Source: Arthrobacter sp. TPD3018
GTDB lineage: Bacteria > Pseudomonadota > Alphaproteobacteria > Sphingomonadales > Sphingomonadaceae
Direction: 5' to 3'
Assembly: GCA_003075315.1 (NCBI GenBank)
Contig: QDFQ01000004.1
Span: 1-64,000 of the forward strand
Length of the DNA: 64,000 bases
Shown here: one piece after another, positions 52,464-60,895 of the stretch
Layout of the letters: every line of letters starts with the position of its first letter
Numbering within the stretch: the first letter of the stretch is position 1
Program-made: the position numbers and the translations under genes
The notes under the pieces: model-generated
The model's database searches: none
Seen by the model: the letters and a program-made list of their open reading frames with translations, nothing else
What the model was told of the DNA's origin: nothing

Positions 52464-53695
52464 ACGGAGGCCTCCAGCTGGCGCTCGCCCCAGGCCGGGA
52501 AGGGGTCGGGCAGCGACGTCCACAGCGTCGGCGTAAAGGCGGTGGCGGACACGAGGCATGCGTCGAGCCGGCGCCGGAGGGAGGGTTCGTCCATGGTGAT
52601 GCCTATGAATACGATTTCCTGTCGGCGGTCGCCCCAGATGTCGTCCCAATGCTGGGCAACGAACTCTTCGAAGCGGCCGTCGTCGGGCCAGTGATGCTTG
52701 GGCACCGCAGCCCACCAGCGGCCCATCCGTGCGGTCGTCGTCTGGCTGCCCGCCACCGCCAGTTCGCCGACCCAATCGGGGCGCGTCGCCAGCCAGAAAT
52801 GCCCCTTCGCCCGCACGACATTCTCGAGCCCGCCCTCGGTCAGGAAGGCGTAGAAGCGCGCGGGATCGAACGGCGCGCGGGCGCGATAGACGAAGCTTTC
52901 GATCCCATATTCTTCGGTCTCGGGCTGATGGTGGGCATAGCCGTACAGCTCCTTGGCCCACAGCGGGTGGCGCGCCGCTTTCTCTTCGTCGAACAGCCCG
53001 GTGGCGAGCACGAGGTCGAGGTCGACGCGCGCCTGGTCGGCGGTCACGATCACCGCATCGGCGTTCAGGCTGGCGACGAGCTTCTTGACCGTGGCCAGCT
53101 GCTCGGCGGAGACGGACGAGGCCTTGTTGACGATGACGACGTCGGCGAACTCGATCTGTTCGACCAGCAGGCCGACGAGGCTGCGCGTATCCTCTTCCCC
53201 CATGCTCTCGCCGCGATCGGCGAGAAAATCCTGGCTGGAATAATCGGCCAGCAGGTTCAGCGCGTCGACCACCGTCACCATCGTGTCCAGCCGCGCGACA
53301 TCGCCCAGCGAGACGCCGTCCTCGTCACGGAAAGAGAAGGTGGTGGCGACCGGCAGGGGTTCGGAAATGCCGGTCGATTCGATCACCAGATAGTCGAACC
53401 GCCCGGCCTCGGCGAGCGTGCGCACTTCGGCGAGCAGGTCGTCGCGCAGCGTGCAGCAGATGCAGCCGTTGGTCATTTCGACCAACGCTTCCTCCGACCG
53501 CGACAGTGCCGCTTCGCCACCGCGCACGAGATCGGCGTCGATGTTCACTTCCGACATGTCGTTGACGATCACCGCCACGCGCCGCCCTTCGCGATTGGCG
53601 AGGATATGGTTCAGCAGCGTCGTCTTGCCCGCGCCGAGGAAGCCGGACAGGACGGTCACGGGCAGACGGGTGTCGGATGGGGAGAGGCTTGCCAT
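52460..53695 (-). CDS. COG0523 (CobW/ZigA-type) GTPase, putative zinc metallochaperone
   Basis: A 411-residue G3E GTPase. P-loop [16 protein letters not shown], then the metal-binding CxCC motif in [15 protein letters not shown], the Glu of [12 protein letters not shown], and NKAS for guanine recognition. The C-terminal CobW domain ([17 protein letters not shown]) is long, ending in the tail [14 protein letters not shown] of the ZigA/YciC subgroup, which moves zinc to client enzymes under starvation. The start is close to a Zur-like box (53712-53729), and DUF1826 follows in the same unit. Confidence 0.88.
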   Translation of the reverse strand: MASLSPSDTRLPVTVLSGFLGAGKTTLLNHILANREGRRVAVIVNDMSEVNIDADLVRGGEAALSRSEEALVEMTNGCICCTLRDDLLAEVRTLAEAGRFDYLVIESTGISEPLPVATTFSFRDEDGVSLGDVARLDTMVTVVDALNLLADYSSQDFLADRGESMGEEDTRSLVGLLVEQIEFADVVIVNKASSVSAEQLATVKKLVASLNADAVIVTADQARVDLDLVLATGLFDEEKAARHPLWAKELYGYAHHQPETEEYGIESFVYRARAPFDPARFYAFLTEGGLENVVRAKGHFWLATRPDWVGELAVAGSQTTTARMGRWWAAVPKHHWPDDGRFEEFVAQHWDDIWGDRRQEIVFIGITMDEPSLRRRLDACLVSATAFTPTLWTSLPDPFPAWGERQLEASV

Positions 53696-53711
53696 GATGA
53701 CGGTCCAATGT

Positions 53712-53729
53712 GATATGTTACAACATGAC
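53712..53729. promoter_or_regulatory. candidate Zur box between divergent GTPase genes
   Basis: GATATGTTACAACATGAC, a palindrome with core ATGTT-AC-AACAT, resembles alphaproteobacterial Zur sites (TGTTATA/ACATA type). It lies 17 bases from the start of the minus-strand GTPase and about 107 from the plus-strand one, in the 140-base divergent gap, so could control both. Confidence 0.6.
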
Positions 53730-53835
53730 CTATCCAGAGATGCCCAACGATGTCCAGTGACATCATGATCATGAAACCGCGTGGACCGATACAGGTGACG
53801 GCGGGCTGTGGCGCCATCGCGGTGAGGCGTGCGGC

Positions 53836-54921
53836 ATGAGCAGCGTTCCGGAGGGGCCGGGCACGCGTATTCCCGTGTCGGTGCTGACGGGCTTTCTCGG
53901 CAGCGGCAAGACGACCGTCCTTAACCATCTGGTCCGGTCCCCCGGCATGGCGCGGGCATTGGTCGTCATCAACGAATTCGGCGCGGTGGGGCTGGATCAC
54001 GAACTGATCGCCCGATCGAACGAGGATCTGGTCGTCGAAATGATGGGCGGATGCCTGTGCTGCACCATCCGCGGCGACCTGTCGCGGACGCTGCGGGACG
54101 CGCCGTGGCGTTTCGCGCGTGACGGCGAGTGCTGGTTCGACCGGGTTGTGATCGAAACCACCGGACTGGCCGACCCCGCACCGATCCTGCACACGCTGAT
54201 GACCGATCCGCAGCTGGAGCCGCTCTACCGGCTCGACGCGGTCATCGCGACGGTCGATGCGGCGGCGGGCATGGCGACGCTGGACGCGCAGCCGGAAGCG
54301 GTGAAGCAGGCGGCCGTCGCCGACCGGCTGCTGCTGACCAAGACCGATCTTGCCGACGAGACGGCACAGCAGGCGATCCGCGACAGGCTGGCCGCGCTGA
54401 ACCCCGGCGCGCCGATCATCCCGGTGACCAACGGCGCGGTGGATTCTGCATCGCTGTTCGACGTGGGGCTATGGGACCCTGCCAGCAAGAGCGAGGACGT
54501 GAATCGCTGGCTGGCGCACGAGGCCGCGCATGCCGGCCATCACCACCATCACCATCATGACGTGAACCGGCACGATGCCGGTATCCGCGCGACCTGCCTG
54601 ACGTTCGATACGCCGCTGGAGCCGCTGGCCTTCGACCGCTGGCTTGGGCTGCTGACCATGTTCAAGGGCGCCGATCTGCTGCGCGTGAAGGGCATCGTGA
54701 ACCTCGTCGGGCATGATGCGCCCGTGGTGGTGCATGGGGTGCAGCACGTCTTCCACCCGCCCATCGAACTCGAGCGCTGGCCATCGGTGGATCGGCGCAC
54801 GCGGATGGTGTTCGTCACGCGCAACATCGATCCCGAAGAGTTGCGGGGCACGTTGGCGCTGATGACCGTGGGGCTGCACGACGTCGACCTGCAGGGGCTG
54901 ATCGAAAGCGTGACGCCGTGA
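53836..54921 (+). CDS. COG0523 (CobW-type) GTPase with His-rich loop
   Basis: A 361-residue G3E GTPase. P-loop [17 protein letters not shown], CxCC in [14 protein letters not shown], Walker B region [12 protein letters not shown], and NKTD-like [16 protein letters not shown] run at about residue 239 should bind zinc or nickel. It differs clearly from the divergent neighbour (shorter CobW tail, poly-His). A 24-codon frame (53765-53839) ends in TGA overlapping its ATG (ATGA), perhaps coupling translation. Metal identity is not shown. Confidence 0.87.
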   Translation: MSSVPEGPGTRIPVSVLTGFLGSGKTTVLNHLVRSPGMARALVVINEFGAVGLDHELIARSNEDLVVEMMGGCLCCTIRGDLSRTLRDAPWRFARDGECWFDRVVIETTGLADPAPILHTLMTDPQLEPLYRLDAVIATVDAAAGMATLDAQPEAVKQAAVADRLLLTKTDLADETAQQAIRDRLAALNPGAPIIPVTNGAVDSASLFDVGLWDPASKSEDVNRWLAHEAAHAGHHHHHHHDVNRHDAGIRATCLTFDTPLEPLAFDRWLGLLTMFKGADLLRVKGIVNLVGHDAPVVVHGVQHVFHPPIELERWPSVDRRTRMVFVTRNIDPEELRGTLALMTVGLHDVDLQGLIESVTP

Positions 54922-55034
54922 TGGCCGGCGTGACCCGGGGCGTCGACGCTCGGGCCTTTGCGCACGCGTAGCGACCAAGCCCAGCGGGCGGCTGGCGGCG
55001 ATCCGACCGCAGATTTTTCAACGGGAGTGAATGA

Positions 55035-55499
55035 ATGTTTACCGAAGAGATGGTCCACGCTGCCTTGCAGACGTGGTGCGACAATGTCGTGGCTGTCGGC
55101 AAGGCCCATGCCGAAGGCGGCGATCCGCGCGCCGTGGCGGAACGGGTGCTGAGCGACAATTACGACTATGATCATGGCAAGGTTCTGTTCAAGCCGACGC
55201 TGACCTTCGGCACCCAGACCTATCGCCCGACGAAGGAGGGCGCGCTTGCCTATTTCACGGGTGGCAGCGACGCATTCCCCGACGACAAGGGCTTCAAGCT
55301 GAAGCCCTGGGTCAAGGTGTGGTACAGCAAGGAAGACTTCATCCTGCACGGCGATCTGGCGATCGTGCAATGCAACGTGCATTTCATCGGCCAGGATGAC
55401 AGCCACATCTTCGTGAACAAGAGCTTCGTGTTCAAGGCGTGCGCGGATGGCAAGGTGCGCATCGTCCTGCACCAATCGTCGCTGCCCTATCAGCCCTGA
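55035..55499 (+). CDS. SnoaL/NTF2-like protein
   Basis: A 154-residue cone-fold type protein (FTEEMVHAALQTWCDNVVAVGKAHAEGGD..., HGDLAIVQCNVHFIG, VRIVLHQSSLPYQP). I know homologues that databases label phosphoribosyl-AMP cyclohydrolase, but no HisI motif is visible, so that name is doubtful. It sits in the zinc-linked block just after the His-rich GTPase (113 bases), with its own ribosome site GGGAGTG. A client or stress protein is possible. Function unknown. Confidence 0.75.
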   Translation: MFTEEMVHAALQTWCDNVVAVGKAHAEGGDPRAVAERVLSDNYDYDHGKVLFKPTLTFGTQTYRPTKEGALAYFTGGSDAFPDDKGFKLKPWVKVWYSKEDFILHGDLAIVQCNVHFIGQDDSHIFVNKSFVFKACADGKVRIVLHQSSLPYQP

Positions 55500-55508
55500 T
55501 CGTTTGGG

Positions 55509-55536
55509 ACGGCAGCGCTGCACGCAGCGCTGCCGT
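55509..55536. terminator. bidirectional hairpin terminator
   Basis: ACGGCAGCGCTG (55509-55520) pairs perfectly with CAGCGCTGCCGT (55525-55536) around CACG. It is between the convergent NTF2-like and PepSY genes. T-tracts are weak (TTCGTTCG on plus). Confidence 0.7.
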
Positions 55537-55553
55537 TCGTTCGATGACGCCTG

Positions 55554-57032
55554 TCAGGCGATGCTGTGCGTCGCGGGCCGCCGAAGCAGCAGTGCGGCGC
55601 CGAGCAGCAAGGCGGCTTCCACGCCCAGACCCGACAGGTCGACGGGACGCACGAGCAGGTAGAACAGGGCGACCCCAAGAAGAGTACCGCCCACGGCCTG
55701 ACGCGCGCGGATCGAGCCGGCCGCCGCCCCGAACCTGCGGGACAGGCCCGCGACGAGTAGCAGGGTGAGCGTCAGGGCCAGCCATAGCCATATAAGGGCG
55801 TCGCCATAGGTCGGCAGCGCGAGGGCGGCGGCGGCGGTCAGCGCCAGCGCGACGGGCTGGCCCCAGGCGACCGCCGTCCACAGGCGCTCCCACAGCGGCA
55901 CGGCGCGGCCGCGGTCGCGGCGGCGGGCGAGCCAGATCGTCACGCCACTCGACGTGACGAGGCAGAGTGCCAGACCCAACAGACCGTAGAGGAGCCGCAC
56001 CGGCAAGCCGCCGAACCAGCCGAAGTGCAGCTGGCCGATCCCGCCCAGCAGCTTTACGCCGGCGGGCAGGTCTGCGGGATGGCGGTCCGTCACCATCCGG
56101 CCGCGCGCATCGAACACGGTCGTGTCCTGCGGTACGAGCAGACGGTCGCGGCGCGAGGTGATGGCGATGCGCGCATCGGCCCGGCCGGCGCGCTCTATGA
56201 TCAGCTGTTGCGGGGCGGCGCCGTCGCTGCGGCGGCGGGCCTCCAGCAACAACGGAGCGAGTGCGGGCATGGGCTGCGCTGCGGCGTTTGCGGCAGGCGG
56301 CGGCTCGACGAAGAAGCCGTATACGCGCGCGGTGTTGCCGCCGTAGAGCAGCATGGCAAGCACGCCGACGATCAGCGTGGTCAGCCCCAGGATCGCACCC
56401 GTCAGGGCGATGGTGACGTGGAACGGCAGCGCCCAGGTGCCGAGGCGGTTGTGCATGTCCGCCTCCTGCAAGCGCCGGGCGCCGCCGCGCCGCAGGTTGA
56501 AGGCATCTTTGAAGACCCGCGGGTGCGCGAGGATGCCCGAGATCAGGACGGACAGGAGCGCGACACCGGTCAGCCCGACGAGCATTCCGCCCCATGTTCG
56601 CGGCAGGTGGAGCGCGATGTGGAGGTCGATCAGAAATTCGCTGAATGGCGTGTGCCGTTCGTTCAGCGTGCCGTCGCGGGCGATCGCCCAGTCGCGGTGC
56701 TCGGCTGGCGTATACGCGAGGATACTGGCGCCGTCCTGGGCGGGGGAGGGCAGCGACAGATAGAGCGTCGCCTGTGCCGGGCCGTTGGCCTGCGCGGCCA
56801 TGACCGCGCGATCGAGCGCGCCGGGGGCAAGCTGGTTCGCCACGGGCACGCCGGGCTGTTCCCAACGCGCGATGTCCCCGGCGAAGACGGCGAGCGTGCC
56901 GGTGAGGCAGACGAGATAGATGAGGGCGGCGAAGGCGAGGCCGAGGATGCCATGCCCGTTCAGCACGGCGCGGACCGTGCCCGGCGCCAGCGGCCAGCCG
57001 CGCGGTGCGTCCGTCTTGGCGGCTTTGATCAT
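55554..57032 (-). CDS. PepSY-domain membrane protein (iron-linked reductase type)
   Basis: A 492-residue inner-membrane protein of the PepSY-associated TM family, often found in ferric-siderophore uptake loci as a putative periplasmic reductase. It has an N-terminal membrane helix (HGILGLAFAALIYLVCLTGTLAV), a periplasmic PepSY-like domain, LIDLHIALHLPRTWGGMLVGLTG with paired His, a helix pair around residues 205-250, a second periplasmic part, and several C-terminal helices. ATG 57032 overlaps the upstream membrane protein stop (ATGA). A Fur-like box heads the operon. Confidence 0.85.
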   Translation of the reverse strand: MIKAAKTDAPRGWPLAPGTVRAVLNGHGILGLAFAALIYLVCLTGTLAVFAGDIARWEQPGVPVANQLAPGALDRAVMAAQANGPAQATLYLSLPSPAQDGASILAYTPAEHRDWAIARDGTLNERHTPFSEFLIDLHIALHLPRTWGGMLVGLTGVALLSVLISGILAHPRVFKDAFNLRRGGARRLQEADMHNRLGTWALPFHVTIALTGAILGLTTLIVGVLAMLLYGGNTARVYGFFVEPPPAANAAAQPMPALAPLLLEARRRSDGAAPQQLIIERAGRADARIAITSRRDRLLVPQDTTVFDARGRMVTDRHPADLPAGVKLLGGIGQLHFGWFGGLPVRLLYGLLGLALCLVTSSGVTIWLARRRDRGRAVPLWERLWTAVAWGQPVALALTAAAALALPTYGDALIWLWLALTLTLLLVAGLSRRFGAAAGSIRARQAVGGTLLGVALFYLLVRPVDLSGLGVEAALLLGAALLLRRPATHSIA

Positions 57033-57589
57033 ACCGGGCCCTGCAAGGCGGCCAGCGCGAAGCCGGTCAGCGTCGTGGTGACGATCATGGCGAGCGACCG
57101 CATCAAGCGGGGGTCGGCGAGCGTCCAGATCATGGCCAGCGCCCAGACGATGGGGATCGTCAGTCCGCCGATGAGGACACGGGTGGGCGGCGCGCCGGGC
57201 ACCCAGGCGGCGGCGCAATACGCGATGGCCACGGCGGCCGCCAGTCCGAGCGGTCCGGCCAGTATCGCCTTCAGCGCGCCGCGCCATGCCCTGGAGGGTT
57301 CATCGGGCTCGCACGGCGCAGTGGTGGCGCGGGCGGCTCGCGTTGCCTTAACGGTCCGACCCCGGATGAGGACGATCAGCGCACCGATGCCGGTCGCGAC
57401 CACCGCGAGCGCGCCGCCCCGGATCCAGCCGATCCAGGCGGCGTCGACCAGGATCGTGCCGCCGATCACTGCCCAGCCCGCCGCGATCAGGTCTGGCCGC
57501 TCGCGCTGACGCTCGGCCCAGGCGCGGCGCAACAGCGTTGCGCCGGCGATGCCGCCTGCGATGCCGAGGACCGCTGGCAGCGCGATCAT
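57029..57589 (-). CDS. membrane protein of the iron-linked operon
   Basis: A 186-residue protein with five or six hydrophobic helices (PAVLGIAGGIAGATLLRRAW, IGGTILVDAAWIGWI, LAVVATGIGALIVLI, GPLGLAAAVAIAYCAAAW, VLIGGLTIPIVWALAMIW, LAMIVTTTLTGFALAAL). DUF3649/DUF3325-type proteins occupy this place in related operons, but I cannot assign it. ATG 57589 overlaps the TGA of the 34-codon gene upstream (ATGA). The longer frame to 57745 covers the Fur-like box and is unlikely. Confidence 0.65.
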   Translation of the reverse strand: MIALPAVLGIAGGIAGATLLRRAWAERQRERPDLIAAGWAVIGGTILVDAAWIGWIRGGALAVVATGIGALIVLIRGRTVKATRAARATTAPCEPDEPSRAWRGALKAILAGPLGLAAAVAIAYCAAAWVPGAPPTRVLIGGLTIPIVWALAMIWTLADPRLMRSLAMIVTTTLTGFALAALQGPV

Positions 57590-57690
57590 GCTCGCCAGCC
57601 CATCGGGGATTGGCCTGTCTGCCCGGCAGCCGGAAGCGGCGTCGGGCCATTCGGGACGGTGCGGGCAGGCGCATAAACGGTCGGTGTCAT
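57586..57690 (-). CDS. 34-residue small ORF at the head of the iron-linked operon
   Basis: Starts MTPTVYAPARTVPNG and ends MGWRA. ATG 57690 has the excellent ribosome site GGAAGGGGGAACG. The TGA overlaps the next ATG (ATGA). It is Pro/Thr-rich and lacks a membrane segment. It may be a genuine small protein or a leader that couples translation. Too short for family recognition. Confidence 0.55.
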   Translation of the reverse strand: MTPTVYAPARTVPNGPTPLPAAGQTGQSPMGWRA

Positions 57691-57727
57691 CGTTCCCCCT
57701 TCCGGAAGACGACCTAGTGCGACCCGT

Positions 57728-57746
57728 AATGCGAATCAATATCAAA
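57728..57746 (-). promoter_or_regulatory. Fur-like box upstream of the PepSY operon
   Basis: On the minus strand the sequence reads TTTGATATTGATTCGCATTA, matching the Fur-box pattern of NAT-A/T repeats (TGATAATGATTCGCATT-like). The 34-codon gene starts 38 bases on. Confidence 0.6.
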
Positions 57747-57796
57747 TAGGCGGTGACCGATGGGAGGCTGGTCGAAACGCTCTCACCGGGGTCCGG

Positions 57797-58456
57797 TCAG
57801 GGGCGGTCGCCGCCGCGTGCCAGAAAGTCCCTCACCGCGTGCCATGCCTTTTCCCGTACCGCCTCCGGTGTGTCGTCGGCGTCGATGATCGCATGCCGTT
57901 CGGGCGCCGCTGCGGCCTGTGCCAGGAACGAGGCGCGGATGCGCTGGTGGAAGGGGAGGGCGAGGCTTTCGAAGCGGCCTTCGTCGATCGCCTCGTCGGA
58001 CAGGCGCTTGCGGCTGCGGGTGAGGCCGATCGCGGGATCGAGGTCGAGGACCAACGTCAGGTCGGGCCACAAATCGTCGAGCATCGTCGTGTGGAGGCCG
58101 CGGATCAGGGCTTCGTCCATGCCGCGGCCGGCGCCCTGATAGGCGAGTGTCGAGCCGGCATAGCGGTCCGAGATGACGATCCGGCCGGCGGCGACGCCGG
58201 GGCGGATGACGTGCGCGGCGTGCTGGACGCGGGCGGCGGTCATCAGCAGCAGTTCGGCGCGCGGTTCCCATGCCGCATCGTCACCGGCGAGCAGCAGGCC
58301 CCGCAGCGCTTCGCCCTGCGGGGTGCCGCCGGGTTCGCGGGTGGCGGCGACGTCATGCCCCGCGGCCTGCAACGCGGCGACAAGGGAGCGGACGACGCCG
58401 CTCTTGCCCGACCCGTCGACGCCCTCGACGGCGATGAACGCGCCGCGCTGGGTCAT
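57797..58456 (-). CDS. tmk: dTMP kinase
   Basis: Phosphorylates dTMP to dTDP; 219 residues. P-loop [19 protein letters not shown]-type motif [30 protein letters not shown], and the lid region with [22 protein letters not shown] 58456 overlaps the DUF2147 gene stop (ATGA). A little downstream is a gap of about 50 bases before the Fur-like box. Confidence 0.95.
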   Translation of the reverse strand: MTQRGAFIAVEGVDGSGKSGVVRSLVAALQAAGHDVAATREPGGTPQGEALRGLLLAGDDAAWEPRAELLLMTAARVQHAAHVIRPGVAAGRIVISDRYAGSTLAYQGAGRGMDEALIRGLHTTMLDDLWPDLTLVLDLDPAIGLTRSRKRLSDEAIDEGRFESLALPFHQRIRASFLAQAAAAPERHAIIDADDTPEAVREKAWHAVRDFLARGGDRP

Positions 58457-58860
58457 GATTCCCTGCGCCAGATCTGCGATTTGCAGATGAAGCCGCCGAT
58501 CAGGCAGCCTTTGACGTTCAACGTATCGGCGTCGATCATCGTCACCGTCGACCCGAAGACGCGGCCCATGTCGGGGACGTAGATCTGACCGGCCCAGCGG
58601 CCCTTGCCATTGTTGCGATAGCCCCGCAGCAGCGCGGTGCCGATCAACGGCGGATAGCCCTTGTTCGCGACATCGGCCTTCGCCTTGTCCGACGCGCGGA
58701 TGACCCAGCCGCACAGGTTCGGACCACAGCGGCCGGTGCGCACTGCGACGGTGTTCTTGGGGTTGTGCCAGTTGCCGATGATCGGCGCATGCGGGTCTGC
58801 CGGCAGGGTGGCGGACTGGAGCGCGAGCGGCAGAGCGGCAAGGAACGAGAGGACGGACAC
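58453..58860 (-). CDS. DUF2147 secreted protein
   Basis: A 135-residue product with a signal peptide ([18 protein letters not shown]). The mature part has [25 protein letters not shown], then [20 protein letters not shown] and [17 protein letters not shown]. The Gly-rich, G-C-x-x-G-G-x-I-C end is the DUF2147 signature. Function unknown; a small periplasmic lipocalin-like barrel is suspected in the family. Overlaps tmk by four bases. Confidence 0.85.
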   Translation of the reverse strand: MSVLSFLAALPLALQSATLPADPHAPIIGNWHNPKNTVAVRTGRCGPNLCGWVIRASDKAKADVANKGYPPLIGTALLRGYRNNGKGRWAGQIYVPDMGRVFGSTVTMIDADTLNVKGCLIGGFICKSQIWRRES

Positions 58861-58883
58861 GTCGATCAGATGGTTGGCGGCCG

Positions 58884-59162
58884 TCAGCCGCGCAACTGTT
58901 CGTGGTGGCGGATCACTTCATCGATGATGAAGCGCAGGAATTTCTCGCTGAATTCGGGATCGAGCTCGGCGTCTTCGGCCAGGCGGCGCAGGCGGGCGAT
59001 CTGGCGTTCCTCGCGACCGGGATCGGCGGCGGGCAGCCCGCTCGTCGCCTTGTGACGGCCGACCGCCTGCGTCACCTTGAAGCGCTCGGCGAGCAGGTGG
59101 ACGAGCGCGGCATCGATATTGTCGATGCTCTTGCGATAGCCTTGCAGCACGTCGTCGCTCAC
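58884..59162 (-). CDS. chorismate mutase (AroQ type)
   Basis: A 92-residue all-helical mutase that turns chorismate into prephenate for Phe/Tyr. [30 protein letters not shown] holds the conserved Arg and Glu/Lys of the first helix; [23 protein letters not shown] follows. GTG 59162 has GGGGG upstream. The long frame (to 60206) belongs to another reading of the polyprenyl synthase gene. DUF2147 and tmk follow. Confidence 0.9.
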   Translation of the reverse strand: MSDDVLQGYRKSIDNIDAALVHLLAERFKVTQAVGRHKATSGLPAADPGREERQIARLRRLAEDAELDPEFSEKFLRFIIDEVIRHHEQLRG

Positions 59163-59264
59163 CGGTCGCCCCCTTCGATGGTCAAGTTCGATCCCCATGA
59201 GCGTTGTTGCGGGCGCGAGCAAGACTTGCGTTCGGGGGCGCCAGCGGCCACAGCGCGTGGCGAG

Positions 59265-60275
59265 ATGACCGCCACCATCCACCGCCTCGATCGTCCCGAA
59301 CCGTCGCTGGAGCCGATGCTCCAGCTGGTCGCGGCCGACATGAACGCCGTCAATGCGGTGATCCTGGATCGCATGCAGTCGCAGATCCCGCTGATCCCTG
59401 AACTTGCCGGGCATCTGATCGCGGGCGGCGGCAAGCGCATGCGGCCGATGCTGACGCTCGCGAGCGCGCGGCTGATCGGCTACACCGGCACGCGGCACCA
59501 CCGGCTGGCGGCGTCGGTGGAGTTCATCCACACCGCGACGCTGCTGCACGACGATGTGGTCGACGGATCGGACATGCGGCGCGGCAAGCGGGCGGCGAAC
59601 CTGATCTGGGGCAACCCCGCGAGCGTGCTGGTCGGCGACTTCCTGTTCAGCCGCAGCTTCGAACTGATGGTCGAGGACGGCAGCCTGAAGGTGCTGAAAA
59701 TCCTGTCCAACGCATCCGCGGTGATCGCGGAGGGCGAGGTCAACCAGCTGACTGCGGCGCGGCGGATCGACCTGGGCGAGGATCGGTACCTCGACATCAT
59801 CAACGCCAAGACCGCGGCGCTGTTCGCGGCGGCGTGCCGGATTGCGGCGGTGGTGGCGGAGCGGAGCGAGGCGGACGAGCTGGCACTGGATGCGTACGGC
59901 CGATACCTGGGCATCGCATTCCAGCTCGTCGACGATGCGATCGATTACGTGTCGGACGCGGGCACGATGGGCAAGGACGCGGGCGACGACTTCCGCGAGG
60001 GCAAGATGACGCTGCCCGTCATCCTGGCCTATGCGCGCGGCGACGAGACCGACCGCAAATTCTGGAAGGACGCGGTCGAGGGACGGCGCGCGTCGGACGA
60101 GGATTTCGCGCACGCCATCGACCTGGTGCGCAAGACGCGTGCGGTCGACGACACGCTGGCGCGGGCGCGGCATTACGGCCAGCGCGCGATCGATGCGATC
60201 GGGCATTTCCCGAACGGGAAGGCCAAGGACGCGATGATCGAGGCGGTCGAATTCGCGGTGGCCCGCGCGTACTGA
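59265..60275 (+). CDS. ispB: polyprenyl (octaprenyl-type) diphosphate synthase
   Basis: Makes the long prenyl chain of ubiquinone; 336 residues. First Asp-rich motif LLHDDVVDGSDMRRGK and second QLVDDAIDYVSD. GGGKRMRPML is the FARM-side start. Residues before the first Asp motif that set chain length read HTAT, compatible with a long chain; the usual product in sphingomonads is Q-10, so decaprenyl is possible. ATG 59265 starts MTATIHRLDR; no strong ribosome site. Divergent from chorismate mutase. Confidence 0.92.
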   Translation: MTATIHRLDRPEPSLEPMLQLVAADMNAVNAVILDRMQSQIPLIPELAGHLIAGGGKRMRPMLTLASARLIGYTGTRHHRLAASVEFIHTATLLHDDVVDGSDMRRGKRAANLIWGNPASVLVGDFLFSRSFELMVEDGSLKVLKILSNASAVIAEGEVNQLTAARRIDLGEDRYLDIINAKTAALFAAACRIAAVVAERSEADELALDAYGRYLGIAFQLVDDAIDYVSDAGTMGKDAGDDFREGKMTLPVILAYARGDETDRKFWKDAVEGRRASDEDFAHAIDLVRKTRAVDDTLARARHYGQRAIDAIGHFPNGKAKDAMIEAVEFAVARAY

Positions 60276-60604
60276 CGGGCGCAGGCGCGGCCACGCCCGC
60301 GCCGATGCGAGCAGAGCGAGCAGCGCCCGGCCCGGCCGGCGGGTCGGCCTAGCCGGACCCGTCCGACGTCAGGCTGGCGGCTTGGCCGTCGGCGGTTCCG
60401 GCCCGCAACATAGACAACATGAACACCTTGGGCGAAACGATATGGGGTATCGTTTCCGAAATGAGGGTGATGCACGGCTGAGACAGAGCGCTGTAATGGC
60501 GTGCCGCTGGTAGCATGGGCGCGCGCGTGTAGGACAGGGCGGCGGGATTTCGCTGTTGGGTCAGCGGCTTGGGCCGGGGGCCGTCCAACAGGGTTTCTGA
60601 GCGG

Positions 60605-60698
60605 GTCATTCCCGCGGAGGCGGGAATCCATAACCACTACCGCTCCGATGGGGTCGAGAGGTCAGCGCGTCTGGATCCCCGCCTGCGCAGGGGTGACG
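60605..60698. repeat. palindromic repeat, family D (CATTCCCGC type)
   Basis: GTCATTCCCGCGGAGGCGGG, continuing AATCC, faces GGATCCCCGCCTGCGCAGGG, continuing GTGACG. The stems are CCCGC-rich and the outer ends are again GTCA...TGACG, as in families A-C. Confidence 0.8.
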
Positions 60699-60793
60699 GC
60701 GGAGTTGGGGCCGAGCGTGTAGGACAGGTGGCCGTATTTCGCTGATGGGTCAACGACTTATCTAAGGCGTCGTCCACCGCCGTCTTCTCCATT

Positions 60794-60870
60794 CGTCATT
60801 GCGAGCGTAGCGACGCAATCCAGGGCGTCTTGGTCCGGCTCTGGATTGCTTCGCTGGGCTCGCAAGGACG
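60794..60870. repeat. palindromic repeat, family C, copy C4
   Basis: CGTCATTGCGAGCGTAGCGA at the left; the right end reads TTGCTTCGCTGGGCTCGCAA, continuing GGACG, two changes from the perfect complement. It lies close to the CDF gene stop. Confidence 0.85.
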
Positions 60871-60895
60871 GGGGGTGGCGGAGGGATCGCCGCCC

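Larger units (their letters stand above)
60276..60895. other. 620-base gene-free region with several repeats
   Basis: Between the convergent ispB and CDF genes. It holds a perfect inverted repeat GAAACGATA-N5-TATCGTTTC (60434-60456), two related direct copies of GTGTAGGACAGG...TTTCGCTG.TGGGTCA.CG.CTT (about 60525-60571 and 60717-60763) flanking a family-D palindrome (60605-60698), and a family-C palindrome (60794-60870). No convincing ORF; frames listed there are repeat-derived. Confidence 0.7.

Noticed and set aside
55035..55499. Naming this gene phosphoribosyl-AMP cyclohydrolase (hisI)
   Set aside because: No HisI metal or active-site motif is visible; an NTF2-like fold fits better.
57029..57745. 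Start of the membrane protein at 57745
   Set aside because: It would run through the Fur-like box and the better-supported 34-codon ORF.
59162..60206. Long N-terminal extension of chorismate mutase
   Set aside because: The extension is antisense to ispB; GTG 59162 with a good ribosome site gives the normal length.
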